This document shows positions 16,180-25,485 of a DNA stretch of 45,810 nucleotides, piece by piece. Position numbers and translations under genes: made by a program. Position 1 is the stretch's first letter. Every line of letters starts with the position of its first letter. The notes under the pieces were generated by a model. That model did not search any database. It saw only the letters and a list, made by a program, of their open reading frames with translations, and was not told the DNA's origin. Where the stretch lies: positions 1 through 45,810 of the forward strand of contig CAYWVC010000005.1 of assembly GCA_964461635.1 (NCBI GenBank), read 5' to 3'. The DNA comes from RGIG3994 sp964461635 (lineage in GTDB: Bacteria; Bacillota; Clostridia; Oscillospirales; CAG-272).

Positions 16180-17067
16180 ATGTTGAAAAGTATGACGGCA
16201 TTCGGGCGAGCCTCTGCCGATACCGGTGCTCGCGTGATAACCGTTGAGATCAGATCGGTCAATAACCGATACCTTGACTGCGACGCACGTTTTCCGCGAG
16301 CTTTGGGCTTAAGCGACGATCGGATAAGGCAATATCTTACGGACAAGGGCGTTTCGCGAGGAAAGGTCGACGTGTCGGTGACAGTTGACGGCGGATCCGA
16401 CGCGGGCTTCATTCTTTCTATTGATGAGCAGTATGCGAGAGCTTACGTTGACGTTCTTCGCCGCTTGAGGGATGAATACGGTCTTGCGGACGATATAAGC
16501 GTTATGTCCGTGGCGGCGGATAAGAACGTTATTACCTGTGAGAAGCCCGAGCCCGATGTCGATCGGGATTGGAAGGAGGTCAGCCCAGTGCTTGAGGAAG
16601 CGCTGACTGCGTTCATTGCTATGCGTACTGCCGAGGGTGAGCGGATCGAAGCCGACCTTCGGGGAAAATTAGCTTACGTGGCTGCGTCGGTCGATACTAT
16701 CGAGCGGCTTTCGACCGCAGATACGGAGGGCGGGCGCGCACGCATCGAAGAGCGATTGCGCAAGGTCCTTGCGGATCTCGGCGTAAACGCCGATGAGAAT
16801 CGGATACTGACCGAATGTGCGATTTACGCAGACAAGATCGCGATAGACGAGGAGCTCGTTCGCCTGCGCTCTCATTTTACGGCGTTTGAGACGATACTTG
16901 CATCGGGCGCTCCTGCGGGACGTAAGCTTGATTTCCTTATGCAGGAGATCAACCGTGAGGTGAACACGATCGGCTCGAAATGTCAGAATGCGGAGATCGC
17001 GCATCTTGTGGTCGATATCAAGTGCGAGCTTGAAAAGATCAGGGAACAAATACAGAATATTGAATAA
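16180..17067 (+). CDS. yicC: YicC family endoribonuclease-type protein
   Basis: A 295-residue YicC/YloC-family protein. It has the family N terminus (MTAFGRA) and the C-terminal DUF1732 segment (KLDFLMQEINREVNTIGSK). Members in E. coli and B. subtilis have been linked to RNA cleavage or decay. The ATG at 16180 is preceded by aagggg and fits the family length. The open frame runs further upstream, but those codons precede or overlap the promoter. It begins the conserved yicC-remA-gmk-rpoZ order. Confidence 0.93.
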   Translation: MLKSMTAFGRASADTGARVITVEIRSVNNRYLDCDARFPRALGLSDDRIRQYLTDKGVSRGKVDVSVTVDGGSDAGFILSIDEQYARAYVDVLRRLRDEYGLADDISVMSVAADKNVITCEKPEPDVDRDWKEVSPVLEEALTAFIAMRTAEGERIEADLRGKLAYVAASVDTIERLSTADTEGGRARIEERLRKVLADLGVNADENRILTECAIYADKIAIDEELVRLRSHFTAFETILASGAPAGRKLDFLMQEINREVNTIGSKCQNAEIAHLVVDIKCELEKIREQIQNIE

Positions 17068-17087
17068 CGGCAAGGAAAGAAAAAAGT

Positions 17088-17351
17088 ATGAGACTTATAA
17101 GCGTAGGCTTTGGAAACTCGGTAGCTGCCGAACGCGTGGTTGCGATCGTCAGCCCGGAATCGGCACCTATTAAACGGTTGATGCAGGACGCGAAGGACGC
17201 GGGAAGGACGGTAGACGTCTCCTGCGGAAGAAAGACGAGATCGGTGATAATTACCGACAGCGAGCACGTTATCTTTTCCGCCCTTCAGCCCGAAACGTTG
17301 ATGGGAAGGTTGAACGGGAATGAAGATCAGGCAGACGGAGGTGCGGAATGA
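17088..17351 (+). CDS. remA: RemA-family DNA-binding regulator (DUF370)
   Basis: An 87-residue RemA-like protein. It shows the family sequence from the start (ISVGFGNSV, a conserved RVVAIVSPESAPIKRL segment, and DVSCGRKTRSVI). In B. subtilis RemA activates biofilm matrix and osmoprotection genes as a ring-shaped DNA-binding oligomer; in most Clostridia its targets are unknown. Placement between yicC and gmk is conserved. Its end overlaps the gmk start by 4 bases (ATGA), indicating coupling. Confidence 0.93.
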   Translation: MRLISVGFGNSVAAERVVAIVSPESAPIKRLMQDAKDAGRTVDVSCGRKTRSVIITDSEHVIFSALQPETLMGRLNGNEDQADGGAE

Positions 17352-17971
17352 ACGAAGTTCAAAGGGGGATAATACTCGTGGTCTCGGGGCCCGCGGGAAG
17401 CGGCAAGGGGACCGTAAATCACGTGATCCGTGAATTGGATGAGTTTGAATTTTCGGTGTCGCGCACCACGCGCAAGCCCCGTCCGGGAGAGGTGGACGGA
17501 GCCGACTATTTCTTCGTAAGCCGGGAGGAATTCGACAAATACCTTGCCGAGGGCGATTTCCTTGAAAATAACGAATACTGCGGTGAATGCTACGGCACGC
17601 CGCGCAGTTATGCCGAGGCAGTCGTTGCGAGCGGTAAAAACATTATTCTTGAGATAGACGTTAACGGCGCCGAGCAGGTCAGGCGTCAGTGCCCGGAGGC
17701 AGTGCTCATTATGCTTTTGCCTCCTTCGTTTGCCGAGCAAGAGCGGCGTCTGCGCACACGCGGGACCGAAACGGAGGATAAGATAATCAAGCGCTTGAAG
17801 CAGACCGAGAAGGAGCTTCAGATGCTGGATCTTTACGATTACATAGTATACAATCCGACCGGCGAGACTGACAAGGCGGTCGCCGATATACTCGCGATCG
17901 TCAGAGCCGAGCGTTGCTCGCGCCGCAGAAATCGCGATGCGGAGATCAGATACTTTGAAAACGGAAAATAA
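17348..17971 (+). CDS. gmk: Guanylate kinase
   Basis: A 207-residue enzyme that converts GMP + ATP to GDP + ADP. The P-loop SGPAGSGKGT lies at residues 13-22, the GMP-binding region includes RTTRKPRPGEVDG and YFFVSREEF, and a LID arginine segment (RRLRTRGTE) is present. Length is normal. The start overlaps remA by 4 bases, and rpoZ follows after a short gap with its own SD. Confidence 0.97.
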   Translation: MNEVQRGIILVVSGPAGSGKGTVNHVIRELDEFEFSVSRTTRKPRPGEVDGADYFFVSREEFDKYLAEGDFLENNEYCGECYGTPRSYAEAVVASGKNIILEIDVNGAEQVRRQCPEAVLIMLLPPSFAEQERRLRTRGTETEDKIIKRLKQTEKELQMLDLYDYIVYNPTGETDKAVADILAIVRAERCSRRRNRDAEIRYFENGK

Positions 17972-18001
17972 TAAGTTACCATATATAAGGAGAATACAGC
18001 C

Positions 18002-18316
18002 ATGATGATCAAACCTACGATTCAGGAACTTACGAAGGGAAAAGTCGTTGACGGAGAAGAGCTCAACAGATACCAGCTCGCGCTTGCGGTTGCCAAGGGC
18101 GCAAGAATCATAACCGATGAATACGTTCAGCAGAGAACGGAGGCGGAGCGCGCAGTCGGCGTTAAGGAAGGCGAGCGCCCCTTAGCGGCTATGATAGATA
18201 AAGAGCTTAAGGATGAGAAGGCGGTCAGACTCTCTATCGACCGCATAAATTCGGGGGATTTCGTGATAGTTGAGAGCGTTCCCACCGATGACGGGGAAAC
18301 CGTAAGTAACGGTTGA
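18002..18316 (+). CDS. rpoZ: RNA polymerase omega subunit
   Basis: A 104-residue omega subunit, which helps RNA polymerase assembly. The N-terminal MMIKPTIQEL and the helix YQLALAVAKGARII, the family core that contacts beta-prime, are clear. SD aaggag lies upstream. Its position after gmk is standard. The coaBC gene that usually comes next is absent; priA begins 22 bases downstream. Confidence 0.94.
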   Translation: MMIKPTIQELTKGKVVDGEELNRYQLALAVAKGARIITDEYVQQRTEAERAVGVKEGERPLAAMIDKELKDEKAVRLSIDRINSGDFVIVESVPTDDGETVSNG

Positions 18317-18338
18317 CTCCCTGTACCTACGGCGACAG

Positions 18339-20849
18339 ATGACCGAGGGAGCGGCAAACGGCGAGCTTCGCTACGCCGGGGTGTATCTTCTTGACCTGCC
18401 GTATCAGGCGGACAGGATGTACGATTATTTCATACCTCAGGACCTCCGGGACTCAGCAGTGCCGGGGGCGTTTGTCGTTGTCCCCTTCGGCGGGGGGAAC
18501 CGCCGTCAGACGGGAGTTATTGCCGAGCTTCACGGTGACGTTGACCTAAAGCGCACGAAGCCGCTTCTGTCTGTCGGGGATTCTTCGACGGTGCTGAGCC
18601 GCGAGCAGCTTGAGCTTTGCTTTTATATGGCAAGGCTGACGCTGTGTACTGTCGGCGAGGCGATCAAGACCGTTGCGCCGCCGATGATCGGTGTCGGGAA
18701 GCGTACGGTCGTATATTCCTTGACGGGCAAGCTGCCCGCGCCCGACGGCGGCGAGCTTACCCATGGTGAGCTGATCGTTTTTGAGCATATAAAGGATGCC
18801 GGAAGCATAAGGGAGGACAACCTTGTTTCGGCTCACGGAAGTCAAACGCTTGAATATCTTCGTTCGCTTGAGGCGGGGGGATACGTGACGGCGGTGTCGG
18901 GGCTCTCGTCGGTCGGATTTAAACAGAAAAAGTTCTATTCGCTTGACCTGAGTGAGGATGAGACAGCCTCTCTTCTGGCAGGGCGCAGAGTGAAGGCGAT
19001 GAGGCGAAAGCTTTCGTTGCCGTCGCAACTCGCGATAATCAACGCGCTTGCCGAGCACGGCGAGCTTTGCGAATCGGAGCTTCTTGAGCTGGCGGAGGGC
19101 GCGACGGCACGTCAGCTTGCTACTATGGTGGCAAACGGGTTGCTCCGAGCCGAGGAGCGCGATGACTTTGGCACGGCGGATACCGATTGCGTAACGCAAG
19201 CCCGACCGCTTGTTCCCAATGACGAACAAAGTGCGGCTCTTGATACCCTGATCGGCTTGACCGAGGACGGAAAGCCCCACGGAGCTTTGCTTTACGGCGT
19301 GACCGGGAGCGGGAAGACCACGGTCATACTCGGAATGATCGACCACGTGACTGCGAAGGGGCGCGGAGTTATCGTGCTCCTGCCCGAGATCTCGCTGACC
19401 CCTCAGATGCTCGGGGTGTTCAAGGGACGCTACGGCTCAAGGGTCGCCGTGATCCATTCGGGGCTTTCGCTCGGCGAACGCCGGGAGGCTTACCTTCGCA
19501 TCAAAAACGGTCTGGCGGATGTCGTGGTCGGTACCCGCTCGGCGGTTTTTGCTCCGGTGTCGGATCTCGGTATGATCGTTATTGACGAGGAGCAGGAGCA
19601 TACTTATAAATCCGATATGTCCCCCAAATATCATGCGCGGGACATTGCCCGAAAGCGATGCGCCGATAGCTGTGCGCTTATGCTGCTTGCCTCGGCGACC
19701 CCGTCTGTCGAGAGCTTCAAAAAAGCCAAGGACGGAATTTACACACTTGTCAGACTGAATTCAAGGTACGGCTCAGCCAAGTTGCCGAAGGTCACGGTCG
19801 CCGATATGCGTTCCGAAGCGCACGGCGGAAACGTTTCGCCCCTCGGCACGGTCCTCTCGGAGCAATTGCTGAAGACCTATAATGCGGGCGAACAGTCGAT
19901 ACTGTTTTTGAACCGTCGCGGATATAATACGTTCATATCCTGCGTCGATTGCGGCGAGGCGATAAAGTGCCCGTCCTGCTCGGTGGCAATGACTTACCAC
20001 ACGGTGCGGGGCAGCTATGAGCAGGGCGAGCTTGTCTGCCATTGGTGCGGCAGGCATATGCCGTTGCCGTCGGTCTGTCCGTCTTGCGGGGCGGGACATC
20101 TTACGAGGTGCGGCTTCGGCACACAAAAGGTAGAGCAGGAGCTCTCGGTACTTATGCCGGAGGCGAACGTCCTCCGTATGGATGCCGATACGACATCCGC
20201 AAAGCTTTCGTACGAGCATCTTCTAACCGAGTTCCGCGAGTGCGGTGACGTTCTGCTCGGCACGCAAATGGTCACGAAGGGGCACGATTTCCCGCGTGTA
20301 ACGCTTGTCGGAGTCTTGCTTGCCGATATGTCGCTCTATCTTGACGATTACAGGGCGAACGAGCGCACGTTTTCACTTTTGACGCAGGTCATAGGGCGCG
20401 CCGGCAGAGCCGATCGCCCGGGTCACGCGGTGATACAGACGAACAATCCGGACAACGACGTGATAAAGCTTGCGTGTGAGCAGGATTACGATACGTTTTA
20501 TGAGCACGAGATCACTTTGAGAAAGCTTTTGACGTTTCCGCCATTCTGCGATATAGTTTTGCTGACGGTGTCGCACGGCGACGAGCACGAGCTGATCGAG
20601 ACGGTTCGACAGCTTCAAAATAACGTAAATAAGCTTATCTCGGAGAAGTATCGGGACGTTCCGACTCTGATATTCGGTCCGTTTGAGGCACCGGTATATA
20701 AGGTCGACGGACGCTTCCGTATGCGTTTCGTGATAAAATGCAGACTAAATAACCGAAGCCGCGGGCTTTTCTCGGATATACTTAAAAATTTCCCCTCGGG
20801 ATTGAAAAAGCCTGTGCTGTCGATAGATTTTAACCCCACGAATCTGTGA
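18339..20849 (+). CDS. priA: Primosomal protein N' (replication restart helicase PriA)
   Basis: An 836-residue PriA, which reloads the replicative helicase at stalled forks. The N-terminal DNA-binding domain is followed by the helicase core: Walker A GVTGSGKTT at about residue 324, Walker B DEEQ (variant of DEEH) near 418, and motif VIGRAGRADRPG. Zinc-binding cysteine pairs lie between the helicase lobes (CVDCGEAIKCPSC, CHWCG, CPSCG). The SD before the ATG is weak, so the exact start is less sure. Confidence 0.95.
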   Translation: MTEGAANGELRYAGVYLLDLPYQADRMYDYFIPQDLRDSAVPGAFVVVPFGGGNRRQTGVIAELHGDVDLKRTKPLLSVGDSSTVLSREQLELCFYMARLTLCTVGEAIKTVAPPMIGVGKRTVVYSLTGKLPAPDGGELTHGELIVFEHIKDAGSIREDNLVSAHGSQTLEYLRSLEAGGYVTAVSGLSSVGFKQKKFYSLDLSEDETASLLAGRRVKAMRRKLSLPSQLAIINALAEHGELCESELLELAEGATARQLATMVANGLLRAEERDDFGTADTDCVTQARPLVPNDEQSAALDTLIGLTEDGKPHGALLYGVTGSGKTTVILGMIDHVTAKGRGVIVLLPEISLTPQMLGVFKGRYGSRVAVIHSGLSLGERREAYLRIKNGLADVVVGTRSAVFAPVSDLGMIVIDEEQEHTYKSDMSPKYHARDIARKRCADSCALMLLASATPSVESFKKAKDGIYTLVRLNSRYGSAKLPKVTVADMRSEAHGGNVSPLGTVLSEQLLKTYNAGEQSILFLNRRGYNTFISCVDCGEAIKCPSCSVAMTYHTVRGSYEQGELVCHWCGRHMPLPSVCPSCGAGHLTRCGFGTQKVEQELSVLMPEANVLRMDADTTSAKLSYEHLLTEFRECGDVLLGTQMVTKGHDFPRVTLVGVLLADMSLYLDDYRANERTFSLLTQVIGRAGRADRPGHAVIQTNNPDNDVIKLACEQDYDTFYEHEITLRKLLTFPPFCDIVLLTVSHGDEHELIETVRQLQNNVNKLISEKYRDVPTLIFGPFEAPVYKVDGRFRMRFVIKCRLNNRSRGLFSDILKNFPSGLKKPVLSIDFNPTNL

Positions 20850-20918
20850 CGGGTGATGCGGTGCCGTTCGGTGCCGACCTAAAAAATGCCGCGGTCAAGC
20901 GGCGGAACGGAGAAAAAT

Positions 20919-21374
20919 ATGGCGAAACTAAAGATAAGAAAGCTTGGAGACGAGATATTGCGCGGCAGATCGCGCGACGTTGATACTATTACACCGCGCA
21001 CGCTCAAGCTGCTGGACGATATGACCGAGACTATGCGCGCCGCCGACGGTTGCGGACTTGCCGCGCCGCAGGTGGGGGTATTGCGCAAGATAGTAGTTAT
21101 AGAGACACCCGAATCGGGCTTGGTCGAGCTGATAAATCCCGTGATCACCGAGACCTCGGGTGAGCAGGAGGGACCCGAGGGCTGTCTTTCGATCCCGGGA
21201 CGCTCGGGGACCGTGAAGCGGCCTATGAACGTCACGGTGGAGGCACTTGACCGTCACGGTAAAAAGCGCGTCTATCACGGGACGGAGCTTTTTGCACGTG
21301 CTATCTGTCACGAGGTGGATCACCTTTACGGCAAGCTGTATATTGATATTGCAACCGATATAGAGGAAAACTGA
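20919..21374 (+). CDS. def: Peptide deformylase
   Basis: A 151-residue metal enzyme that removes the formyl group from nascent proteins. All three signature motifs are present: GCGLAAPQVG (44-53), EGCLS (87-91, metal ligand Cys89) and HEVDH (131-135). The ATG at 20919 has SD acggag; an upstream in-frame ATG at 20886 lacks an SD and adds atypical residues. The stop overlaps the fmt start (ATGA), pairing deformylase with the formyltransferase that creates its substrate. Confidence 0.96.
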   Translation: MAKLKIRKLGDEILRGRSRDVDTITPRTLKLLDDMTETMRAADGCGLAAPQVGVLRKIVVIETPESGLVELINPVITETSGEQEGPEGCLSIPGRSGTVKRPMNVTVEALDRHGKKRVYHGTELFARAICHEVDHLYGKLYIDIATDIEEN

Positions 21375-22318
21375 TGAAGATATTATTTATGGGGACCCCG
21401 GATTTTGCGGTATTCTCCCTTAATGCGCTGATAGAGGCGGGGGAGAACGTTACGGCGGTCGTTACACAAACCGATAAGCCGCAGGGCAGGGGATACGTTC
21501 TTACTCCCTCACCCGTAAAATGCCGTGCCGCCGAGCTCGGAATACCGGTATATCAGCCGAAGACTCTCAGAGACGAGGCGTTTGCGGAGCTCCTTGCAGA
21601 GCTCGATCCCGATATGATCGCGGTCGCGGCGTACGGAAAGATACTTCCCGAGAACGTTATAAATTACCCGAAGTACGGCTGTATAAACGTTCACGGCTCG
21701 TACCTCCCGAAATATCGCGGGGCGGCACCGATGCAACGTGCGATAATAGACGGCGAGAGCAGCACGGGCGTTACTATAATGTATATGGACGTCGGACTTG
21801 ACACCGGCGATATGTTGGCTCGCGAACGGATCGAAATCGGTGTGAACGATGATTTTGAGATTATTCACGACCGTATCGGTACGGCAGGCGCCGCATTGCT
21901 CGTTCAGACCGTCAAGGCGATCCGGGACGGCAGTGCCGTAAGGGAAAAGCAGGACGATTCGCTTGCCTGTTACGCCGCGAAGATAACGAAGGAGGATCGG
22001 CTCGTCGACTTTTCGCTCCCGGCAAAGCGGGTGCACGACCTCGTTCGCGGGCTTTCTCCCGTACCGCTTGCACAGACCTTTACCTCTGGCGGCAGATTGC
22101 TGAAGCTTGTGCGTACCGAGGTAGGGACTTCCGATCCCGGTACCGCCGAGCCCGGAACCGTCATTTCGACCGATGCGGGCAGGATCACCGTTGCCTGCGG
22201 CGAGGGATGTGTGGATATCCTTTCACTGATACCCGAGGGTAAAGCAAGGATGTCTGCCGCCGACTTCATACGCGGCAGGGGTATTGCCGTGGGAGAACGC
22301 CTGTGCCGCACGAAGTGA
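21374..22318 (+). CDS. fmt: Methionyl-tRNA formyltransferase
   Basis: A 314-residue enzyme that formylates Met-tRNA from 10-formyl-THF for translation initiation. It shows FMGTPDFA at the N terminus, the NVHGSYLPKYRGAAP catalytic segment (Asn/His), the later Asp in MDVGLDTGDML, and the C-terminal OB-fold domain. The start overlaps def by one base, and its end overlaps rsmB by 16 bases. Confidence 0.97.
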   Translation: MKILFMGTPDFAVFSLNALIEAGENVTAVVTQTDKPQGRGYVLTPSPVKCRAAELGIPVYQPKTLRDEAFAELLAELDPDMIAVAAYGKILPENVINYPKYGCINVHGSYLPKYRGAAPMQRAIIDGESSTGVTIMYMDVGLDTGDMLARERIEIGVNDDFEIIHDRIGTAGAALLVQTVKAIRDGSAVREKQDDSLACYAAKITKEDRLVDFSLPAKRVHDLVRGLSPVPLAQTFTSGGRLLKLVRTEVGTSDPGTAEPGTVISTDAGRITVACGEGCVDILSLIPEGKARMSAADFIRGRGIAVGERLCRTK

Positions 22319-23604
22319 CCGCACGGCGCCTGGCGCTCGATATTCTGACAAGATGGGAGAAGAGCGGGGGATATTCACAGATATTGCTTGACACCTATCT
22401 GTCGCGGAGCACGCTTGACGGAAAGGATAAGGCGCTCGTTACCGCTCTTGTAAACGGGGTAATAGCGAGAAAACTCACGCTCGATTATACGATCGGTGCT
22501 TTTTCGAAGCTTCCGAACGAAAAAATAGAGCCGATGACGCGTAATATTCTCCGTTTGGGCTTGCTTCAGCTTACCTATTTTGACCGTATCCCCGATCACG
22601 CGGCAGTTAACGAGAGCGTTGCACTTGCCCCGCGCCGATCGGCGGGATTCGTCAATGCGGTACTCAGAAGCTACCTGAGGGCGGGCAAAAGCGTTCCGCT
22701 TCCGACCGCGGGGATCGAAGGGTTATCGGTGCGCCATTCGGTCGATGCCGAGCTTTGCGGCGCGCTGACGGAGGCTTACGGATACGAGAGAGCAGATTCG
22801 ATACTGTCGGCGTTTTCGGAGCCGCCTGCCACCGCCTTACGCACGAACACGCTCAAGACGGACCGTGAGAGCTTGCTGAAGAAGCTTGAGGGCGCACGAG
22901 CCTCCGAGCTCTCGCCCTGTGGTATCCTTTCCGAAGGCGGGAACGTGACGGATCTCCCCGGATTTGACGAGGGGGAGTTCTTCGTCCAAGGGATCGCCTC
23001 GCAGCTCTGCACGGCGGCGGTAGGCGGTGCGGATTTTTGCGGCGGACTTTTCGTCGACGCGTGCTCCGCTCCGGGTTCAAAGAGCTTTGGAGTGGCTATT
23101 GATATGCAGAATCGCGGCAGAGTTCTTTCCTTTGATCTGCACGAGAGCAAGCTTAGTCTGATTGCAAACGGAGCTAAAAGGCTTGGGCTCGGGATCGTGG
23201 AGACCTCGAAAGCCGATGCGCGGCACTTTATCCCCGAACTGTCGGGTCGTGCCGATGCCGTTCTTTGCGACGTTCCGTGCTCGGGCTACGGCGTTTTGGC
23301 AAAGAAGCCCGAGATCAGGTACAGATCCCCTTCTTCTCGGGGGGAATTGGCGCAGATACAGTACACGATACTTGAGAACTGCGCGAAGTACGTAAAACGC
23401 GGCGGTGTCCTTGTGTATTCGACCTGCACGGTCCTCCCGGATGAGAACGAGGGGAACGTTGAGCGTTTTCTGAAGCTTCACGGCGACGAATTTGTTGCCG
23501 AGGACTTTACCGTCTGCGGGCGTCGCTACCGCGCTTTTACGACCCTCTTTCCGGATACCGACCGCACCGACGGCTTTTTCACAGCGAAATTCAGAAGGAA
23601 ATAA
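22303..23604 (+). CDS. rsmB: 16S rRNA (cytosine-967-C5)-methyltransferase RsmB
   Basis: A 433-residue RsmB (Sun/Fmu). Residues 1-~130 form the NusB-like RNA-binding domain and the C-terminal half is the SAM-dependent methyltransferase, with VDACSAPGSKS (SAM loop), DVPCSGYG (motif IV Cys) and the YSTCTVLPDENE motif VI Cys nucleophile. The start is a GTG inside the fmt end, with gggag upstream. Its 16-base overlap with fmt implies coupling. Confidence 0.95.
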   Translation: MPHEVTARRLALDILTRWEKSGGYSQILLDTYLSRSTLDGKDKALVTALVNGVIARKLTLDYTIGAFSKLPNEKIEPMTRNILRLGLLQLTYFDRIPDHAAVNESVALAPRRSAGFVNAVLRSYLRAGKSVPLPTAGIEGLSVRHSVDAELCGALTEAYGYERADSILSAFSEPPATALRTNTLKTDRESLLKKLEGARASELSPCGILSEGGNVTDLPGFDEGEFFVQGIASQLCTAAVGGADFCGGLFVDACSAPGSKSFGVAIDMQNRGRVLSFDLHESKLSLIANGAKRLGLGIVETSKADARHFIPELSGRADAVLCDVPCSGYGVLAKKPEIRYRSPSSRGELAQIQYTILENCAKYVKRGGVLVYSTCTVLPDENEGNVERFLKLHGDEFVAEDFTVCGRRYRAFTTLFPDTDRTDGFFTAKFRRK

Positions 23605-23616
23605 ACGGATATTTCA

Positions 23617-24693
23617 ATGGATAAATCAGAAAACAAAGCCGAATTGCTTTCACTCGGCTATTCCGAACTTGAAGAGCTGCTTTTGTCGATCGGCGAGCCG
23701 AGGTACCGCGCGGATCAGATCTTTCCGCAGCTTCATCGCGGGCTCTCTCCCTCGGAGATGACGAACGTCGGGAAAAAAGTCTGCGAAAAGCTTGATGCCG
23801 TTGCGTATTACGCTTTGCCGCGGGTGAAAAGAAAGCTTGTTTCAAGCATAGACGGTACGGTAAAGTACCTTTTTGAGCTTGCCGACGGCAATTGCGTTGA
23901 GAGCGTGGTAATGAGGTACCGTCACGGATTGACCGTGTGTATATCGTCTCAGGTGGGGTGCCGTATGGGGTGTGCCTTTTGCGCCTCTACTATCGGGGGA
24001 AAGGTCAGGGATCTCTCCTCCGGTGAGCTGCTCGGTCAGATCGTTGCCGCCGAACGCGATCTCGGGGAGCGGATATCAAACGTCGTAATGATGGGAATCG
24101 GAGAGCCGCTCGACAATTATTCGAACGTGATAAAATTTTTGAAAACGGTTAACGATCCCCGCGGCATTTGTATAGGCTATCGGCATATATCACTTTCGAC
24201 CTGCGGGCTTGCCGACGGGATCGACGCGCTGGCGCGTGAGGATCTGCCGATCACTCTGTCAATATCGCTTCACGCCTCGGACGATGAAACGAGGTCGTCG
24301 ATTATGCCGGTCAACCGTCGGTATAATATTGAGCGCCTGCTTGCCTCCTGCTGGAATTATTACGATGTAACGGGAAGGCGCATATCCTTTGAGTATACGC
24401 TGATCGCGGGCAAGAACACCTCCGACGCGGCGGCGGAGCGGCTTGCCGCCCTGCTGAATACGTCGCTTCGACCGAATCGTGAGTCCCTGCCGATCCACGT
24501 GAATCTTATTCCCGTTAACGACGTGGCAGAGCGTGGATTTACGCATCCGAACGAGGCGGAGACGAAGCGCTTTGCGGCGATACTTGAAAAGCGCGGCATC
24601 CGCGCGACGGTCAGACGCAGGCTCGGTCCCGATATAAACGCCTCCTGCGGTCAGCTCAGACGCGCGGTGAGCAATCAAAACGGGGAACAATAA
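23617..24693 (+). CDS. rlmN: Dual-specificity 23S rRNA/tRNA adenine-C2 methyltransferase RlmN
   Basis: A 358-residue radical-SAM enzyme that methylates A2503 of 23S rRNA and A37 of some tRNAs. The CxxxCxxC cluster motif is present (GCRMGCAFCAS, about residues 115-125), with GIGEPLDNY and the C-terminal cysteine needed for the methylated-Cys intermediate (NASCGQLR). The order rsmB-rlmN-stp-prkC is conserved. The SD before the ATG is weak; a 12-base gap follows rsmB. Confidence 0.96.
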   Translation: MDKSENKAELLSLGYSELEELLLSIGEPRYRADQIFPQLHRGLSPSEMTNVGKKVCEKLDAVAYYALPRVKRKLVSSIDGTVKYLFELADGNCVESVVMRYRHGLTVCISSQVGCRMGCAFCASTIGGKVRDLSSGELLGQIVAAERDLGERISNVVMMGIGEPLDNYSNVIKFLKTVNDPRGICIGYRHISLSTCGLADGIDALAREDLPITLSISLHASDDETRSSIMPVNRRYNIERLLASCWNYYDVTGRRISFEYTLIAGKNTSDAAAERLAALLNTSLRPNRESLPIHVNLIPVNDVAERGFTHPNEAETKRFAAILEKRGIRATVRRRLGPDINASCGQLRRAVSNQNGEQ

Positions 24694-24712
24694 TTTTAAC
24701 GGAGCATTTTAT

Positions 24713-25477
24713 ATGGTTTTTTTCGGAAGCACCGATAAGGGTATGAAAAGAGAGAATAACGAGGACCGCTTTGCGTGCCTTCGTCCCGCGGCAAACGCCG
24801 TGCTTCTTGTCGTTTGCGACGGTATGGGCGGCGAAGCGGGCGGCGAGATAGCGGCACAGACCGCAATTGACGAATTCACCGCAACGGTGAAGGAGCAGGT
24901 CGCCGACAGCACGGTAAACGGCAAGTACTCGCCGGAGGACCCGGAGGAGGACGTTACGCGGATACTCGGACAGGCGGTGGATAACGCAAATACCGCAGTG
25001 CTTGCACTTGCCAAGCGCGACCGCAGACTTGACGGAATGGGAACTACCCTAACGGCGATATTTTCGATGACCTCCCCACGCGTGGAATACGCGATAAACA
25101 TCGGTGACAGCCGGGCATATCTTATAAATCGTAAGAGCTGTGAAATGATCACGCGCGATCATTCATACATTCAATATCTCGTCGATATGGGTCGAATTAC
25201 CGAGGATGAGGCATCGCGGCGCACGGATCGGAACGTTATAGTAAAGGCTGTCGGGATGTCGGCAACGCCACTGCCCGATATGTACAGGATTGAGCGAAAG
25301 CGCGGGGACAAGCTGTTGCTTTGCACCGACGGACTCAGCGGTATGCTGTCGAACGAGGATATACAGGGCATAGTTACGACCCCGGGGACTTCGATTGAGC
25401 GCACGGTGGAGCGACTTATCGCACTTGCGAACGATGCCGGCGGCGACGATAACGTGACCGTCATTCTTGCGGAGTAG
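24713..25477 (+). CDS. stp: PP2C-family Ser/Thr protein phosphatase (Stp/PrpC)
   Basis: A 254-residue PP2C phosphatase, the partner of the kinase encoded next. Metal-binding motifs are intact: ENNEDRF (early Asp), VCDGMGGEAGGE, GDSRAY, CTDGLSG and GGDDNVTVI. It reverses kinase-driven phosphorylation of cell-division, cell-wall and translation proteins in Bacillota. SD cggag precedes the ATG, and the kinase gene starts 8 bases after its stop. Confidence 0.95.
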   Translation: MVFFGSTDKGMKRENNEDRFACLRPAANAVLLVVCDGMGGEAGGEIAAQTAIDEFTATVKEQVADSTVNGKYSPEDPEEDVTRILGQAVDNANTAVLALAKRDRRLDGMGTTLTAIFSMTSPRVEYAINIGDSRAYLINRKSCEMITRDHSYIQYLVDMGRITEDEASRRTDRNVIVKAVGMSATPLPDMYRIERKRGDKLLLCTDGLSGMLSNEDIQGIVTTPGTSIERTVERLIALANDAGGDDNVTVILAE

Positions 25478-25485
25478 GTGAAGGT